DNA of 64,000 nt from Litoribacter ruber. GTDB taxonomy: Bacteria; Bacteroidota; Bacteroidia; Cytophagales; Cyclobacteriaceae. Positions 34,187-42,355 of the stretch are shown one piece after another. The notes beneath the pieces were generated by a model. It ran no database searches and was not told the DNA's origin. It saw nothing but the letters and a program-made list of their open reading frames with translations. How positions within the stretch are numbered: position 1 is the stretch's first letter; each line of letters opens with the position of its first letter. The position numbers and the translations under genes were made by a program. Where the stretch lies: the NCBI RefSeq assembly GCF_018500185.1, contig NZ_JAHBGI010000009.1, forward strand, positions 62,001 through 126,000. Reading direction: 5' to 3'.

Positions 34187-36370
34187 TTACTTTAATCTAA
34201 GGCTGTTGGTGACTACAGAGACCGAGCTCAGTGCCATGGCTGCACCTGCGATCATGGGGCTGAGGAGAAACCCGAAGGCGGGATAAAGTACTCCAGCAGC
34301 AATCGGAAGGCCTATGATATTATAAATAAAGGCCCAGAAAAGGTTTTGGTGAATCACGCTGACGGATTTTTTGGAAAGTTCCAAGAATTTGGAAATCTGC
34401 CCAAGATCGGAATGGATAAGGGTAACCTTGGCCACATCCATGGCGATGTCGGAGCCGTGCCCCATCGCTATACTCACATCTGCCAGACTCAATGCCTCGC
34501 TGTCATTGATGCCGTCCCCGGCCATAGCCACAATTTTACCCTCTTGCTGAAGGCGCTTAACATATTCCGCCTTATCCGTAGGCATCATGGCCGCTTGATA
34601 ATGGGGGACACCCAAATGATCGGCCAAATGTGAAACAGTCTTGTCTTGATCCCCGGAAAGTATGTGGATTTCCACGCCTCTTTTTTGGAGATGCTTGATT
34701 GCTTCTTTCGAGGTTTTTTTGACAGGATCGGCAATGGTGATGGATCCAATCAGTTCATTCTCTTTGGCTACAAAGATTACAATCTTGCCCTGGGATAATT
34801 TTTCCTCAGCATCAGCCAAAATTCCTTCAGCCATACTTACCCCTTGTTCCTCCATCCAGCTTTTTTTCCCAATCCTATAAAGCTTGTCCTCAAAGCTTGC
34901 ACTCACTCCGTTTCCGGTATGGGATTGGAAATCCTGAATAACGGGTTTTTCCTTTAGGTCAAAATGAGATACAATGGCTTTGGCCAAGGGGTGCTCACTT
35001 TTCCCTTCTATGGCTGCGATGACAGCAGGTAAGTTATCCTCTTGGCTCCCGGGAAAAAAGACATCCACCACTTTAGGATTGCCTTCGGTGATTGTGCCTG
35101 TTTTGTCCAGCAGCAGGGTGTCCACTTTTTTGCCCTTTTCAAGGCTTTCAGCATCCTTGATCAAGATGCCCATTTTGGCCCCTTTGCCTATGGCGGCAAT
35201 AACGGCCGTAGGGGTAGCCAAACCGAGTGCGCAGGGGCAGGCGATCACCAGCACGGTGATCATGGAAAGCATCCCCCGAAGCCAGCTGTCCTCAATTCCC
35301 GTAAAGCCCCATACGAAAAGGGTGATAATGGACAGTAGGATGACAATGGGTACAAAAATTCCGGCAATTTTGTCCACCAAGTGCTGCACGGGGGCCTTGC
35401 TACCCTGGGCTTCTTTTACCCGCTGTATGATCTGGGCGAGCAACGTGTCGTTGCCAACTTGGGTTGCGGTAAAATTGAAACTTCCCTTTTCGTTTATGGT
35501 GCCGGCAAAAACTTTGGAGCCGATCGTTTTCTGTACCGGAACGGGCTCGCCGGTGAGCATGCTCTCATTGACATAAGAACTGCCTGATATTACCTCGCCA
35601 TCCAAGGGGATTTTTTGGCCAGGCTTCACCAAGATCTCCTCGCTAGCCTGCACCGTTTCGGTTTTTTTGAGGATCTCCTGCCCGTTATGGATCACCGTGA
35701 CCTCATTGGGCTGTAGGCCCATCAGCTTTTTGAGTGCCTCTCCCGTGCCTGCCTTGGCCCTGGATTCCAGCAAGCGGCCCAAGAGTATGAAGAAGATGAT
35801 GATGGCAGCGGCCTCAAAATACACGTGTGGCTCTAGTCCACGGCTCAAAAGCCATTCTGGCAAAAAGGTGTTAAATGTACTGTAAATATATGCGATACCG
35901 GTGCTAAGCGCCACCAGCGTGTCCATGTTAGCCTTGAGATTCCGGGCCTGTTTCCATGCATTGATGAAAAACGAACGGCCAAAAAACAGCAGGATGGGGG
36001 TGGTGAGGACCCACATCACCTCATTTCCATAGGGCATGTGCATCCAAAACATCCCGATAATGAACACCGGTAAGGACAATACTCCTGAGGCAATGGTGTT
36101 GAATCGGAGTTTGGCCAAGTCTTTCTGCTGCTGCAGCTCCAGTTCCTCCGCCTTGACATCTTCCACAATCAGGTCATAGCCTTCATTTTGGATGGCCTTT
36201 TTGAGGTGGTCCAGGTCAAGTTTGCCTTCTGATTCCACTATTGCAGAATGGGTGGCATAATTGACGGTAGCCTTTTTGACTCCAGGGTATGTTTTGAGTG
36301 TGTTTTCCACGCTCACCGCACAGGCCGCACAACTCATTCCGCCGACAGGAAATTCTTTTTTCATAGCCAT
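34187..36370 (-). CDS. copA: Copper-exporting P1B-type ATPase CopA
   Basis: Inner-membrane ATPase of 727 residues that pumps Cu(I) out of the cytoplasm. One N-terminal HMA domain carries CAAC (Cys14, Cys17). The membrane metal site is CPC in ACPCALGLATP near residue 378. The phosphorylation site DKTGT lies near 421, SEHPLAKA near 467, and the hinge GDGIND near 619. Eight membrane helices are expected. CPC plus one HMA domain is the P1B-1 (Cu+) pattern. A perfect 8-bp inverted repeat brackets its probable promoter, and a CopZ-like gene follows. Confidence 0.95.
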   Translation of the reverse strand: MAMKKEFPVGGMSCAACAVSVENTLKTYPGVKKATVNYATHSAIVESEGKLDLDHLKKAIQNEGYDLIVEDVKAEELELQQQKDLAKLRFNTIASGVLSLPVFIIGMFWMHMPYGNEVMWVLTTPILLFFGRSFFINAWKQARNLKANMDTLVALSTGIAYIYSTFNTFLPEWLLSRGLEPHVYFEAAAIIIFFILLGRLLESRAKAGTGEALKKLMGLQPNEVTVIHNGQEILKKTETVQASEEILVKPGQKIPLDGEVISGSSYVNESMLTGEPVPVQKTIGSKVFAGTINEKGSFNFTATQVGNDTLLAQIIQRVKEAQGSKAPVQHLVDKIAGIFVPIVILLSIITLFVWGFTGIEDSWLRGMLSMITVLVIACPCALGLATPTAVIAAIGKGAKMGILIKDAESLEKGKKVDTLLLDKTGTITEGNPKVVDVFFPGSQEDNLPAVIAAIEGKSEHPLAKAIVSHFDLKEKPVIQDFQSHTGNGVSASFEDKLYRIGKKSWMEEQGVSMAEGILADAEEKLSQGKIVIFVAKENELIGSITIADPVKKTSKEAIKHLQKRGVEIHILSGDQDKTVSHLADHLGVPHYQAAMMPTDKAEYVKRLQQEGKIVAMAGDGINDSEALSLADVSIAMGHGSDIAMDVAKVTLIHSDLGQISKFLELSKKSVSVIHQNLFWAFIYNIIGLPIAAGVLYPAFGFLLSPMIAGAAMALSSVSVVTNSLRLK

Positions 36371-36374
36371 ATTA

Positions 36375-36404
36375 TCTATATACCAAAATTAAAACATATA
36401 TAGA
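36375..36404 (-). promoter_or_regulatory. copA promoter box inside an inverted repeat (candidate operator)
   Basis: TCTATATA (36375-36382), a 14-base spacer, and TATATAGA (36397-36404) form a perfect 8-bp inverted repeat. Inside it the minus strand reads TAATTTTG (36384-36391), an exact TAnnTTTG promoter box, 13 bases upstream of the copA start. This is the geometry expected of an operator over a promoter. No regulator gene is adjacent. Confidence 0.45.
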
Positions 36405-36539
36405 GCTGGTGCTTTACATAATTTTTGATTTTATTAAACAATGGATTGACCGTTCCTGTATTTCCGTTTAATTTTAGAACTTTGCCACTAGCGGGGCCGT
36501 TAGCCTCTTGATGAAATTTTGAATCAGACAAATAAACCC

Positions 36540-38090
36540 ATGATCAAAGCCACCCTTGAGCCCGAGTGTACCGGCCAGTTTTCAGCTTTCTTTTTAGACT
36601 ACCTTCACCAAAAACCTTCCTTAAAACCTTTCTATAACCTATTTCCCTCACTGGAAAATTTCAAAAAAGCGGTGCAGGAGAGAAGCTTTTCCCAAGAAAA
36701 AAGGGAGGTCTTGGCAACTGCCTTGACCGGGCAATATCAAAAAGCGGGTTTGGAATGTGCAGCAGTGGAAAAGCTCAGGGATTCCAAAACCTTCACCGTC
36801 ACCACCGGTCACCAGCTAAACCTGATGACCGGACCGCTTTATTTCATTTACAAGATTGTCTCTACCATCAATTTAGCCGATAGGCTCAACAAAGAATACC
36901 CTGATTTTCATTTCATCCCGGTGTATTGGATGGCCACTGAGGACCACGATTTTGCTGAAATCAACAATTTCAACTTTGATGGGGAAAAGTATCGCTGGGA
37001 AAGCCAGCAAACCGGTGCTGTTGGAGATTTTGTACTTGATGGTGAATTAAAAGCAATGCTTAAGAAATGGCGCTTTTTGCCAGATTTTTTAAGAGAGGCT
37101 TATGAAAGCTCTGATAATTTGGCCACTGCGGTTCGCAAATATGTCCATCACCTGTTTGGCGAAAAAGGTTTGGTGATCGTAGATGGGCACGATTCGGAGC
37201 TGAAAAAAATGTTTGCGCCGATTATGGAAGCTGACATTCTGGAAGGAAAGGCCAGTGAATTGGTGCAGGAAAGTACTGAGCAGCTTGAGGAATTGGGGTA
37301 TAAAACCCAGGTGTATTCGAGGGAGATCAATTTCTTCTATTTGGACAAAGGGCTGAGGGAAAGGATTGTAAAAGTTGGGGATGCTTATGAGGTATTAAAT
37401 ACCGAATTGAAATTTACAGAAACTGAGCTTAGACAATTGATCCAGAAAAACCCTGAGAAATTCAGTCCGAATGTGATCATGCGGCCGGTTTATCAGGAGG
37501 TGATTTTGCCTAACCTAGCCTATTTGGGGGGACCGGCGGAAGTGGTTTATTGGCTGCAGCTGAAAAAAAGCTTCGATCTTTACAAAGTGGATTTTCCTTT
37601 AATTATGCCCAGGAATTTTGCCATGGTGATAGATGCCAATACTTCCCGAAAAATTGAAAAGTTGGGGATCCCTTTAAAGGACATTTTTATGAGTTTTCCG
37701 GTTTGGAAAAAAGCCTATGTCAAACAGCATTCCTCACATGACTTGACTTTAAATGATAAAAAGGAGGCTCTGGAAGCCTTGATGGATGAAATGGGAATGA
37801 GTGTGAAAGGTATTCACCCCACGTTGGAAACCACTTCAGAAAGCACCAAAACCAGGATGCTGAAAATAATGGATCATTTCTGCAAAAAGGTGGTAAAAGC
37901 CGAGGAAAAGAATTTTTCGGAAGATTTGGGCAGGATGCAGGCAATCAAAAACACCCTTTTCCCCAAGGGCGTGCCCCAAGAAAGATATGTGAATCTTCTT
38001 CAGTTTTACCTGCAAGATGAGCAATTCATAGAAAAGCTATTCCAACATTTTGACCCCTTAGATTTCAATTATATTCTATTAAGGTATTAG
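36540..38090 (+). CDS. bshC: Bacillithiol biosynthesis cysteine-adding enzyme BshC
   Basis: Putative ligase of 516 residues for the last step of bacillithiol synthesis, adding cysteine to glucosaminyl-malate. It opens with the family sequence TGQFSAFFLDYL, has the nucleotide-binding-like segment TVTTGHQLNLMTGPLYF (about 86-102), VYWMATEDHDFAEI and the PVYQEVILPNLAYLGGPAEVVYW region. It ends in a long helical coiled segment (about 400-470). The ATG at 36540 is chosen over TTG at 36519 because it gives the family's usual N-terminus. It is followed one base later by the cyclo-ligase gene, and the partner genes bshA and bshB are not present. Confidence 0.93.
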   Translation: MIKATLEPECTGQFSAFFLDYLHQKPSLKPFYNLFPSLENFKKAVQERSFSQEKREVLATALTGQYQKAGLECAAVEKLRDSKTFTVTTGHQLNLMTGPLYFIYKIVSTINLADRLNKEYPDFHFIPVYWMATEDHDFAEINNFNFDGEKYRWESQQTGAVGDFVLDGELKAMLKKWRFLPDFLREAYESSDNLATAVRKYVHHLFGEKGLVIVDGHDSELKKMFAPIMEADILEGKASELVQESTEQLEELGYKTQVYSREINFFYLDKGLRERIVKVGDAYEVLNTELKFTETELRQLIQKNPEKFSPNVIMRPVYQEVILPNLAYLGGPAEVVYWLQLKKSFDLYKVDFPLIMPRNFAMVIDANTSRKIEKLGIPLKDIFMSFPVWKKAYVKQHSSHDLTLNDKKEALEALMDEMGMSVKGIHPTLETTSESTKTRMLKIMDHFCKKVVKAEEKNFSEDLGRMQAIKNTLFPKGVPQERYVNLLQFYLQDEQFIEKLFQHFDPLDFNYILLRY

Positions 38091-38091
38091 G

Positions 38092-38658
38092 ATGGATAAA
38101 TCAGAACTGAGGAAAGTCTATAAATCCAAAAGAAAGTACTTGTCGCCAGAGGAAAGGATTGAAAAATCGCAGGCGGTTACCAGCCGTTTCCTCACTTTTT
38201 TAGACATGCATCCGGAAATTGCGCATATCCATGTTTTTCTTCCCATTGAGAAGTTAAGCGAGATTGACACTTTTGAATTGGTGGAAAAATTGGCCGCAAA
38301 GGGCTGCCATCTTTACACCTCAGTCAGCGATTTTACCACCGGGGCTATGCAGACGATTGAACTGGAGATTCCCTTTGAGTATGAGCTGGATTCCTATGGA
38401 ATTCCGGTGCCCCATCACGCTCACACAACTAATGGAAATGCCATACAACTGGTATTAATCCCCCTTTTGGCATATGATTTGGGAGGAAACAGGCTTGGTT
38501 ACGGGAGAGGTTTTTATGACCGCTTTTTGGATTCCCTTGGCCATGAGGTGATAAAAGTGGGGCTGTCGTTTTTCTCTCCGGAGGAGTCCATACCCGCTGA
38601 AGAGCATGATATCAGGCTGGATTTTTGTGTCAGCCCTGAACAGCTTTATATCTTTTAG
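38092..38658 (+). CDS. 5-formyltetrahydrofolate cyclo-ligase
   Basis: Enzyme of 188 residues that converts 5-formyl-THF to 5,10-methenyl-THF with ATP. The N-terminal KSELRKVYKSKRKYLS matches the family, and the C-terminal GGNRLGYGRGFYDRFL motif (near 137-152) forms the nucleotide- and folate-binding loop. It is one base after bshC and likely cotranscribed, although the pathways differ. A small barrel protein gene follows after 31 bases. Confidence 0.92.
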   Translation: MDKSELRKVYKSKRKYLSPEERIEKSQAVTSRFLTFLDMHPEIAHIHVFLPIEKLSEIDTFELVEKLAAKGCHLYTSVSDFTTGAMQTIELEIPFEYELDSYGIPVPHHAHTTNGNAIQLVLIPLLAYDLGGNRLGYGRGFYDRFLDSLGHEVIKVGLSFFSPEESIPAEEHDIRLDFCVSPEQLYIF

Positions 38659-38689
38659 AAAATTCTTTATTGTTAAATTTTATACTTCT

Positions 38690-39178
38690 ATGTTTAAAAA
38701 GATCATGATTGTTGCCCTGCTATGTGCAGGAATGTGTCTAGGCACCGAGGTGAAAGCCCAAGATTACAATACCGGGATCGGTTTAAGGGCAGGGAACAGT
38801 GCCGGAGTTACCGTTAAGCATTTTCTGTCCAATGATGTTGCTTTTGAAGGTTTGATCCATAGCCGTTGGAGAGGTATGATGTTGACAGGTCTTTTGGAAG
38901 TTCACCGCAACATCCCTGAGGCCCGCGGATTGAGATGGTATTATGGTGCCGGTGCCCACGTGGGATTCTTCAATGCCGCTGATAGAAGGTACCGGGGCTG
39001 GGGTGATCCAGACAGGTCTTACACAGTAGTAGGTATCGATGGTATTCTAGGTTTGGAATATACTTTTGTAGAAATTCCACTTAACTTATCCTTTGACTGG
39101 AAACCTGCTTTTGACGTGATTGGTTACCAGAGATTATGGGCAGATGGATTTGCACTTTCTGTCAGATATGTGTTTTAA
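38690..39178 (+). CDS. Small exported outer-membrane beta-barrel-like protein
   Basis: Protein of 162 residues with a signal peptide (MFKKIMIVALLCAGMCLGTEVKAQ). The mature part alternates hydrophobic and polar residues and ends in an aromatic residue (LSVRYVF), typical of a small barrel. Segments such as GIGLRAGNSAGVTVKHFL and LRWYYGAGAHVGFF suggest an eight-stranded barrel of the OmpW/OmpA-transmembrane kind. The start at 38690 is preferred since the longer frame overlaps the cyclo-ligase gene. Function is unknown. A bidirectional terminator follows. Confidence 0.75.
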   Translation: MFKKIMIVALLCAGMCLGTEVKAQDYNTGIGLRAGNSAGVTVKHFLSNDVAFEGLIHSRWRGMMLTGLLEVHRNIPEARGLRWYYGAGAHVGFFNAADRRYRGWGDPDRSYTVVGIDGILGLEYTFVEIPLNLSFDWKPAFDVIGYQRLWADGFALSVRYVF

Positions 39179-39194
39179 AAAATAATTAAGTCAT

Positions 39195-39231
39195 AAAAAA
39201 AGAGGTAGCGATCGGCTACCTCTTTTTTTTT
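39195..39231. terminator. Bidirectional terminator between convergent genes
   Basis: AGAGGTAGC and GCTACCTCT form a 9-bp stem around a five-base loop, extended by A- and T-runs on both sides. It serves the small barrel gene and the converging sugar dehydrogenase gene. Confidence 0.92.
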
Positions 39232-39233
39232 GT

Positions 39234-40361
39234 CTATTCTTCTGGAATCAGTTTGACCATTAGGCCAGTTCCTTCGGTTATTACATAAATGTAGCCGTCA
39301 GGGCTTTGGGCCACATGCCTTACACGACCGATGTCTTGCAGCAATTTTTCCTCACCGGCGTAAGTGGTGCCATCTAGCTCAACTCTGGCGACGTGCTGGT
39401 GGGCCAAGGCGCCGATAAGCAGGTTGCCTTGCCAAGCCCCATATCGGTCACTTGTCACTTGCACCATGCCGCAAGGCGCGATAGATGGATCCCAATAATG
39501 AACTGGAGGCGTAATGCCTTCTTTTTCTGTCTCTTCCGAAATCACACTGCCGTCATAATCTACCCCAAAGGTCACCAAAGGCCATCCATAATTTTTTCCT
39601 TTTTCGATAAGGTTAAGCTCATCGCCTCCTTTTGGACCATGCTCGTGGGCCCAGATGCGGTTATTCTCTGCATCATAGATCATCCCCTGCGGGTTTCTAT
39701 TGCCATAGGTCCAGATGGATTTCACGGCATTCGGTTCGTTCACAAAGGGGTTGTCTTCAGGAATGCTGCCGTCTAGGTTGATGCGGTGGATTTTCCCATG
39801 GGAGTTGGTCAAGTCTTGCGCATTTGGCTTGGTGCCCCGTTCACCAGAGCTGAAGTAGAGGTAATCCTCGTTGTCAAAAATAATCCTGCATCCAAAATGG
39901 ACCCCAGAATCGGTTGCAGGTGTGGTTTGGATCAATTCTTCCTGATCAACAAGGTTGTTGCCCTCCAATCGGGCTCTCATAATGGTGGTCGCCCCGCCAC
40001 CCTGCATAGGCTTGGCATAGGCGATGTATAGCCAGTCGTCTTTTCGCTGGATGTCCAACAGACCCCCTTGCCCTCTGGCATACACGTCAGGCATTCCTTG
40101 GACCTTTTCACCGGTAAATTCATCATTTTCGAAAATCAGGATTTCCCCCTGCCTTTCGGTTACCAGCATGCGGCCATCTTCCAGCCACACCATCCCCCAG
40201 GGATTCTCCAAGTCAGTGTAGAGGGTATCCACGCTGAAATTGAGCATGTCAGACTCAGTAATGTTGGTGGGTGAAAGGGGGTCGTTTATTTCCCCGTTGT
40301 TGTTTTCCGCACAGGAAAATAGGGCAGCGGAAAGCACTAAGGTATAGAGTGTGTTTTTCAT
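39234..40361 (-). CDS. PQQ-dependent sugar dehydrogenase-like lipoprotein
   Basis: Lipoprotein of 375 residues with lipobox cysteine at residue 17 (ALFSCAEN). The body is a six-bladed beta-propeller of the soluble glucose/sorbosone dehydrogenase family. Typical blades are visible: LENPWGMVWLEDGRMLVTERQGEI, GVHFGCRIIFDNEDYLYFSSGERG, YGNRNPQGMIYD, and WAHEHGPKGGDELNLIEKGKNYGWP. These segments normally provide catalytic His and Arg and bind PQQ and Ca2+. Actual substrate and PQQ use are inferred. It is transcribed away from a sugar isomerase gene. Confidence 0.88.
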   Translation of the reverse strand: MKNTLYTLVLSAALFSCAENNNGEINDPLSPTNITESDMLNFSVDTLYTDLENPWGMVWLEDGRMLVTERQGEILIFENDEFTGEKVQGMPDVYARGQGGLLDIQRKDDWLYIAYAKPMQGGGATTIMRARLEGNNLVDQEELIQTTPATDSGVHFGCRIIFDNEDYLYFSSGERGTKPNAQDLTNSHGKIHRINLDGSIPEDNPFVNEPNAVKSIWTYGNRNPQGMIYDAENNRIWAHEHGPKGGDELNLIEKGKNYGWPLVTFGVDYDGSVISEETEKEGITPPVHYWDPSIAPCGMVQVTSDRYGAWQGNLLIGALAHQHVARVELDGTTYAGEEKLLQDIGRVRHVAQSPDGYIYVITEGTGLMVKLIPEE

Positions 40362-40533
40362 GGGTAAATTTGCTTTTACAAACTACAATATACACAATTT
40401 AATTCTCCTTTTAAAGAGGTGAAAAATGATGTTAGTATTCTTGGCACGCTGAAAATTTAATCGGCTGATGGATAGCACGGCTTATTTTTTTATCTTTATC
40501 CAATTACACTTTCAAACCTTAAATAATTGACCT

Positions 40534-41655
40534 ATGAACAATCCTATTTGGATTATGACTTCTGCTTTTGATCAACTGGACCTGGATCAGACTATCGAGA
40601 AGGCCCACGAAGCTGGAGTGCAGGGGCTTGATGTCTGCGTGTTCAGAAAAGACGGGACCCGTGATGATTTTGTGGCCACCCATATGGACTATGAGAATTT
40701 TTCCACGGATACGGCCAAAGAAATGATCGAAAAATTCAACCGCGCCAAGTTGAGGATGTCGCTGGGTGCTTTTGATAACCTCATCGGTGGCGATGAGCAG
40801 CAGAAAATCAACAACCAAAACCACCTGCTTCGCCTTATCCACATGGCCCATCTGATGGGTGGGGACGAAAATGATATCAAAGTCGGTACATTTGTAGGTT
40901 ATAATCACGAGTTGGGTGTAGAGGAAAGGGGCTTTGAGAAAAACCTTGAGGAATATAAAAAGGTATTTGGACCCATCATCAAGTACGCCGAGGATATGGG
41001 TGTGACGATATTATATGAAAACTGCCCCATGGAAGGCTGGCGCTCTGCTGGGTATTCGACCACTTACAATAACCTTCCAGGCGTATTGGCGGCGCGAAAG
41101 CTGATGTACGAACTGATCCCAAGCAAAGCCCATGGGGAAATTTACGATCCTTCCCACGATGTATGGCAGCATGTGGATCCTTCCCTGGTTATCGAAAATA
41201 CCGATATGCAAAGGTTGAAGCGCATTCATGTCAAATCCACTCGAAACGGCAACAGCGTGTTCTGGGGAAACATGTACCCTATGCACCAGGTGGATCAATC
41301 CCTTGCGGACAGGGCGGGAGTTCCCACCTGCCAGAATGAGTGGGACCGCCACCACTATGAAGCCACACTTCCTGGATTCGGAGTGGGTGACAGCATGGAT
41401 TGGAGAAAGTTCATCAATACATTGAAAGCCAAAAATTTCAGCGGCCCATTTGAAATTGAAAATGAAGCGGCACTGAGCAAAGGCACCGGAAATATGGGAG
41501 CCATCATGCAGGGCTGCAAAGCCACGGTGCTCAATCTTGCTCCATTGCTGTGGGAGCTCACCGAGGAAGGATATGCCTATAAAGGCGATCAAAACCCTTT
41601 GAAAGACCTCAACCGCAAGGATGTACCGGTAGTGACCATGGAGGAGCTTAAGTAG
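40534..41655 (+). CDS. Sugar phosphate isomerase/epimerase-like TIM barrel protein
   Basis: Cytoplasmic protein of 373 residues in the xylose isomerase-like TIM barrel (AP_endonuc_2) superfamily. Candidate metal ligands are the Glu in ILYENCPMEGW (near 165), the Asp and His in YDPSHDVWQHVDP (near 207), the His in IHVKSTRNG, and the Glu in GPFEIENEA (near 308). Relatives include ketose 3-epimerases and inosose dehydratase-like enzymes, so the substrate is a ketose or cyclitol. It has no signal peptide. The neighbouring divergent gene is a sugar dehydrogenase, hinting at shared sugar catabolism. A palindromic repeat follows its stop codon. Confidence 0.8.
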   Translation: MNNPIWIMTSAFDQLDLDQTIEKAHEAGVQGLDVCVFRKDGTRDDFVATHMDYENFSTDTAKEMIEKFNRAKLRMSLGAFDNLIGGDEQQKINNQNHLLRLIHMAHLMGGDENDIKVGTFVGYNHELGVEERGFEKNLEEYKKVFGPIIKYAEDMGVTILYENCPMEGWRSAGYSTTYNNLPGVLAARKLMYELIPSKAHGEIYDPSHDVWQHVDPSLVIENTDMQRLKRIHVKSTRNGNSVFWGNMYPMHQVDQSLADRAGVPTCQNEWDRHHYEATLPGFGVGDSMDWRKFINTLKAKNFSGPFEIENEAALSKGTGNMGAIMQGCKATVLNLAPLLWELTEEGYAYKGDQNPLKDLNRKDVPVVTMEELK

Positions 41656-41672
41656 GATAGCCTGCAGAGAGA

Positions 41673-41749
41673 TAACCGCAAAGACAACAAGAATCGCAAA
41701 GTGATAGAGTTTTCATAAACCTTTGCGCTTCTTTATTTCTTTGCGGTTA
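41673..41749. repeat. Imperfect long palindrome with nested CGCAAAG repeats
   Basis: TAACCGCAAAG (41673-41683) is the exact complement of 41739-41749. Inside it, CGCAAAG (41695-41701) and its complement (41721-41727) repeat the same core, with 11 bases between outer and inner copies on both sides. The whole can fold into a hairpin with arms of about 29 bases. Similar CGCAAAG-type intergenic repeats are familiar to me from Bacteroidota genomes. Confidence 0.7.
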
Positions 41750-41766
41750 ATTTTTAATTAGTAAGG

Positions 41767-42345
41767 TTAATTTTTGCTCCTGACCAGAGTCTCGGTGATC
41801 TTGTTCATCAGTTCAACTTTTTCCTCAAAGTCACCCTTTAAAGTTTTTCTGTACTCGTTGAGGTTATTCACCAGGTCATCAATGTCCTCGGGGATCACCT
41901 CCTCTAGCAGCTGCCGTAGCCGCTTTGCCGTTGTGGGTGATTTACCATTGGTACTGATGGCGATTTTGACGTTTCCTTTGGTCACGATGCCGCCGAGGTA
42001 AAAATCGCAATAGGCCGGTGTGTCCGCCACATTGACCAATAAATACCTTTCCTTGGCATCATGATAGATCTCATGGTTGGTTTCGGTCACGTCGGTGGCA
42101 GCGATCACAATATGCTTGCCTCCGAGATACTTGGTCTGGTAGGCATCCACAATAAGCGTGACATGGGACTTCCCTTTGGCCAGCTGCCTTACCTCCTCGC
42201 TGATTTCCTTTGCTACCACGGTAACATGTGCGTTTGGACTGGATTTTAGCAGGAAAGTGAGCTTTTCCAGCCCTACTTTTCCAGCGCCGACCAGCAGCAC
42301 GTTCAGCTGGTTGACCTTAAGGAATATGGGATATAACTCGTTCAT
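41767..42345 (-). CDS. Precorrin-2 dehydrogenase/sirohydrochlorin ferrochelatase-like protein
   Basis: Protein of 192 residues resembling the N-terminal CysG-B/Met8p domain, which oxidises precorrin-2 with NAD+ and may insert iron to form siroheme. The Rossmann motif LLVGAGKVGLEK lies near residues 16-27. The segments VIAATDVTETN and ISTNGKSPTTAKRLRQLLEEV match the family. The start at 42345 is chosen because the longer frame runs into cobA. It is the last gene of the sulfate operon, ten bases after cobA, and supplies siroheme to the sulfite reductase encoded just upstream. Confidence 0.9.
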   Translation of the reverse strand: MNELYPIFLKVNQLNVLLVGAGKVGLEKLTFLLKSSPNAHVTVVAKEISEEVRQLAKGKSHVTLIVDAYQTKYLGGKHIVIAATDVTETNHEIYHDAKERYLLVNVADTPAYCDFYLGGIVTKGNVKIAISTNGKSPTTAKRLRQLLEEVIPEDIDDLVNNLNEYRKTLKGDFEEKVELMNKITETLVRSKN

Positions 42346-42355
42346 GGTTTGGATA

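Noticed and set aside
36453-36484. Possible promoter of bshC (GAACTTTG)
   Set aside because: The -7 box has a mismatch at its first base and there is no TTTG at the proper spacing; left unannotated.
40441-40456. TTGGCACG resembling the -24 half of a sigma-54 promoter upstream of the sugar isomerase
   Set aside because: The -12 position reads AAAT instead of TTGC or a GC at the correct ten-base spacing, so only half the element is present.
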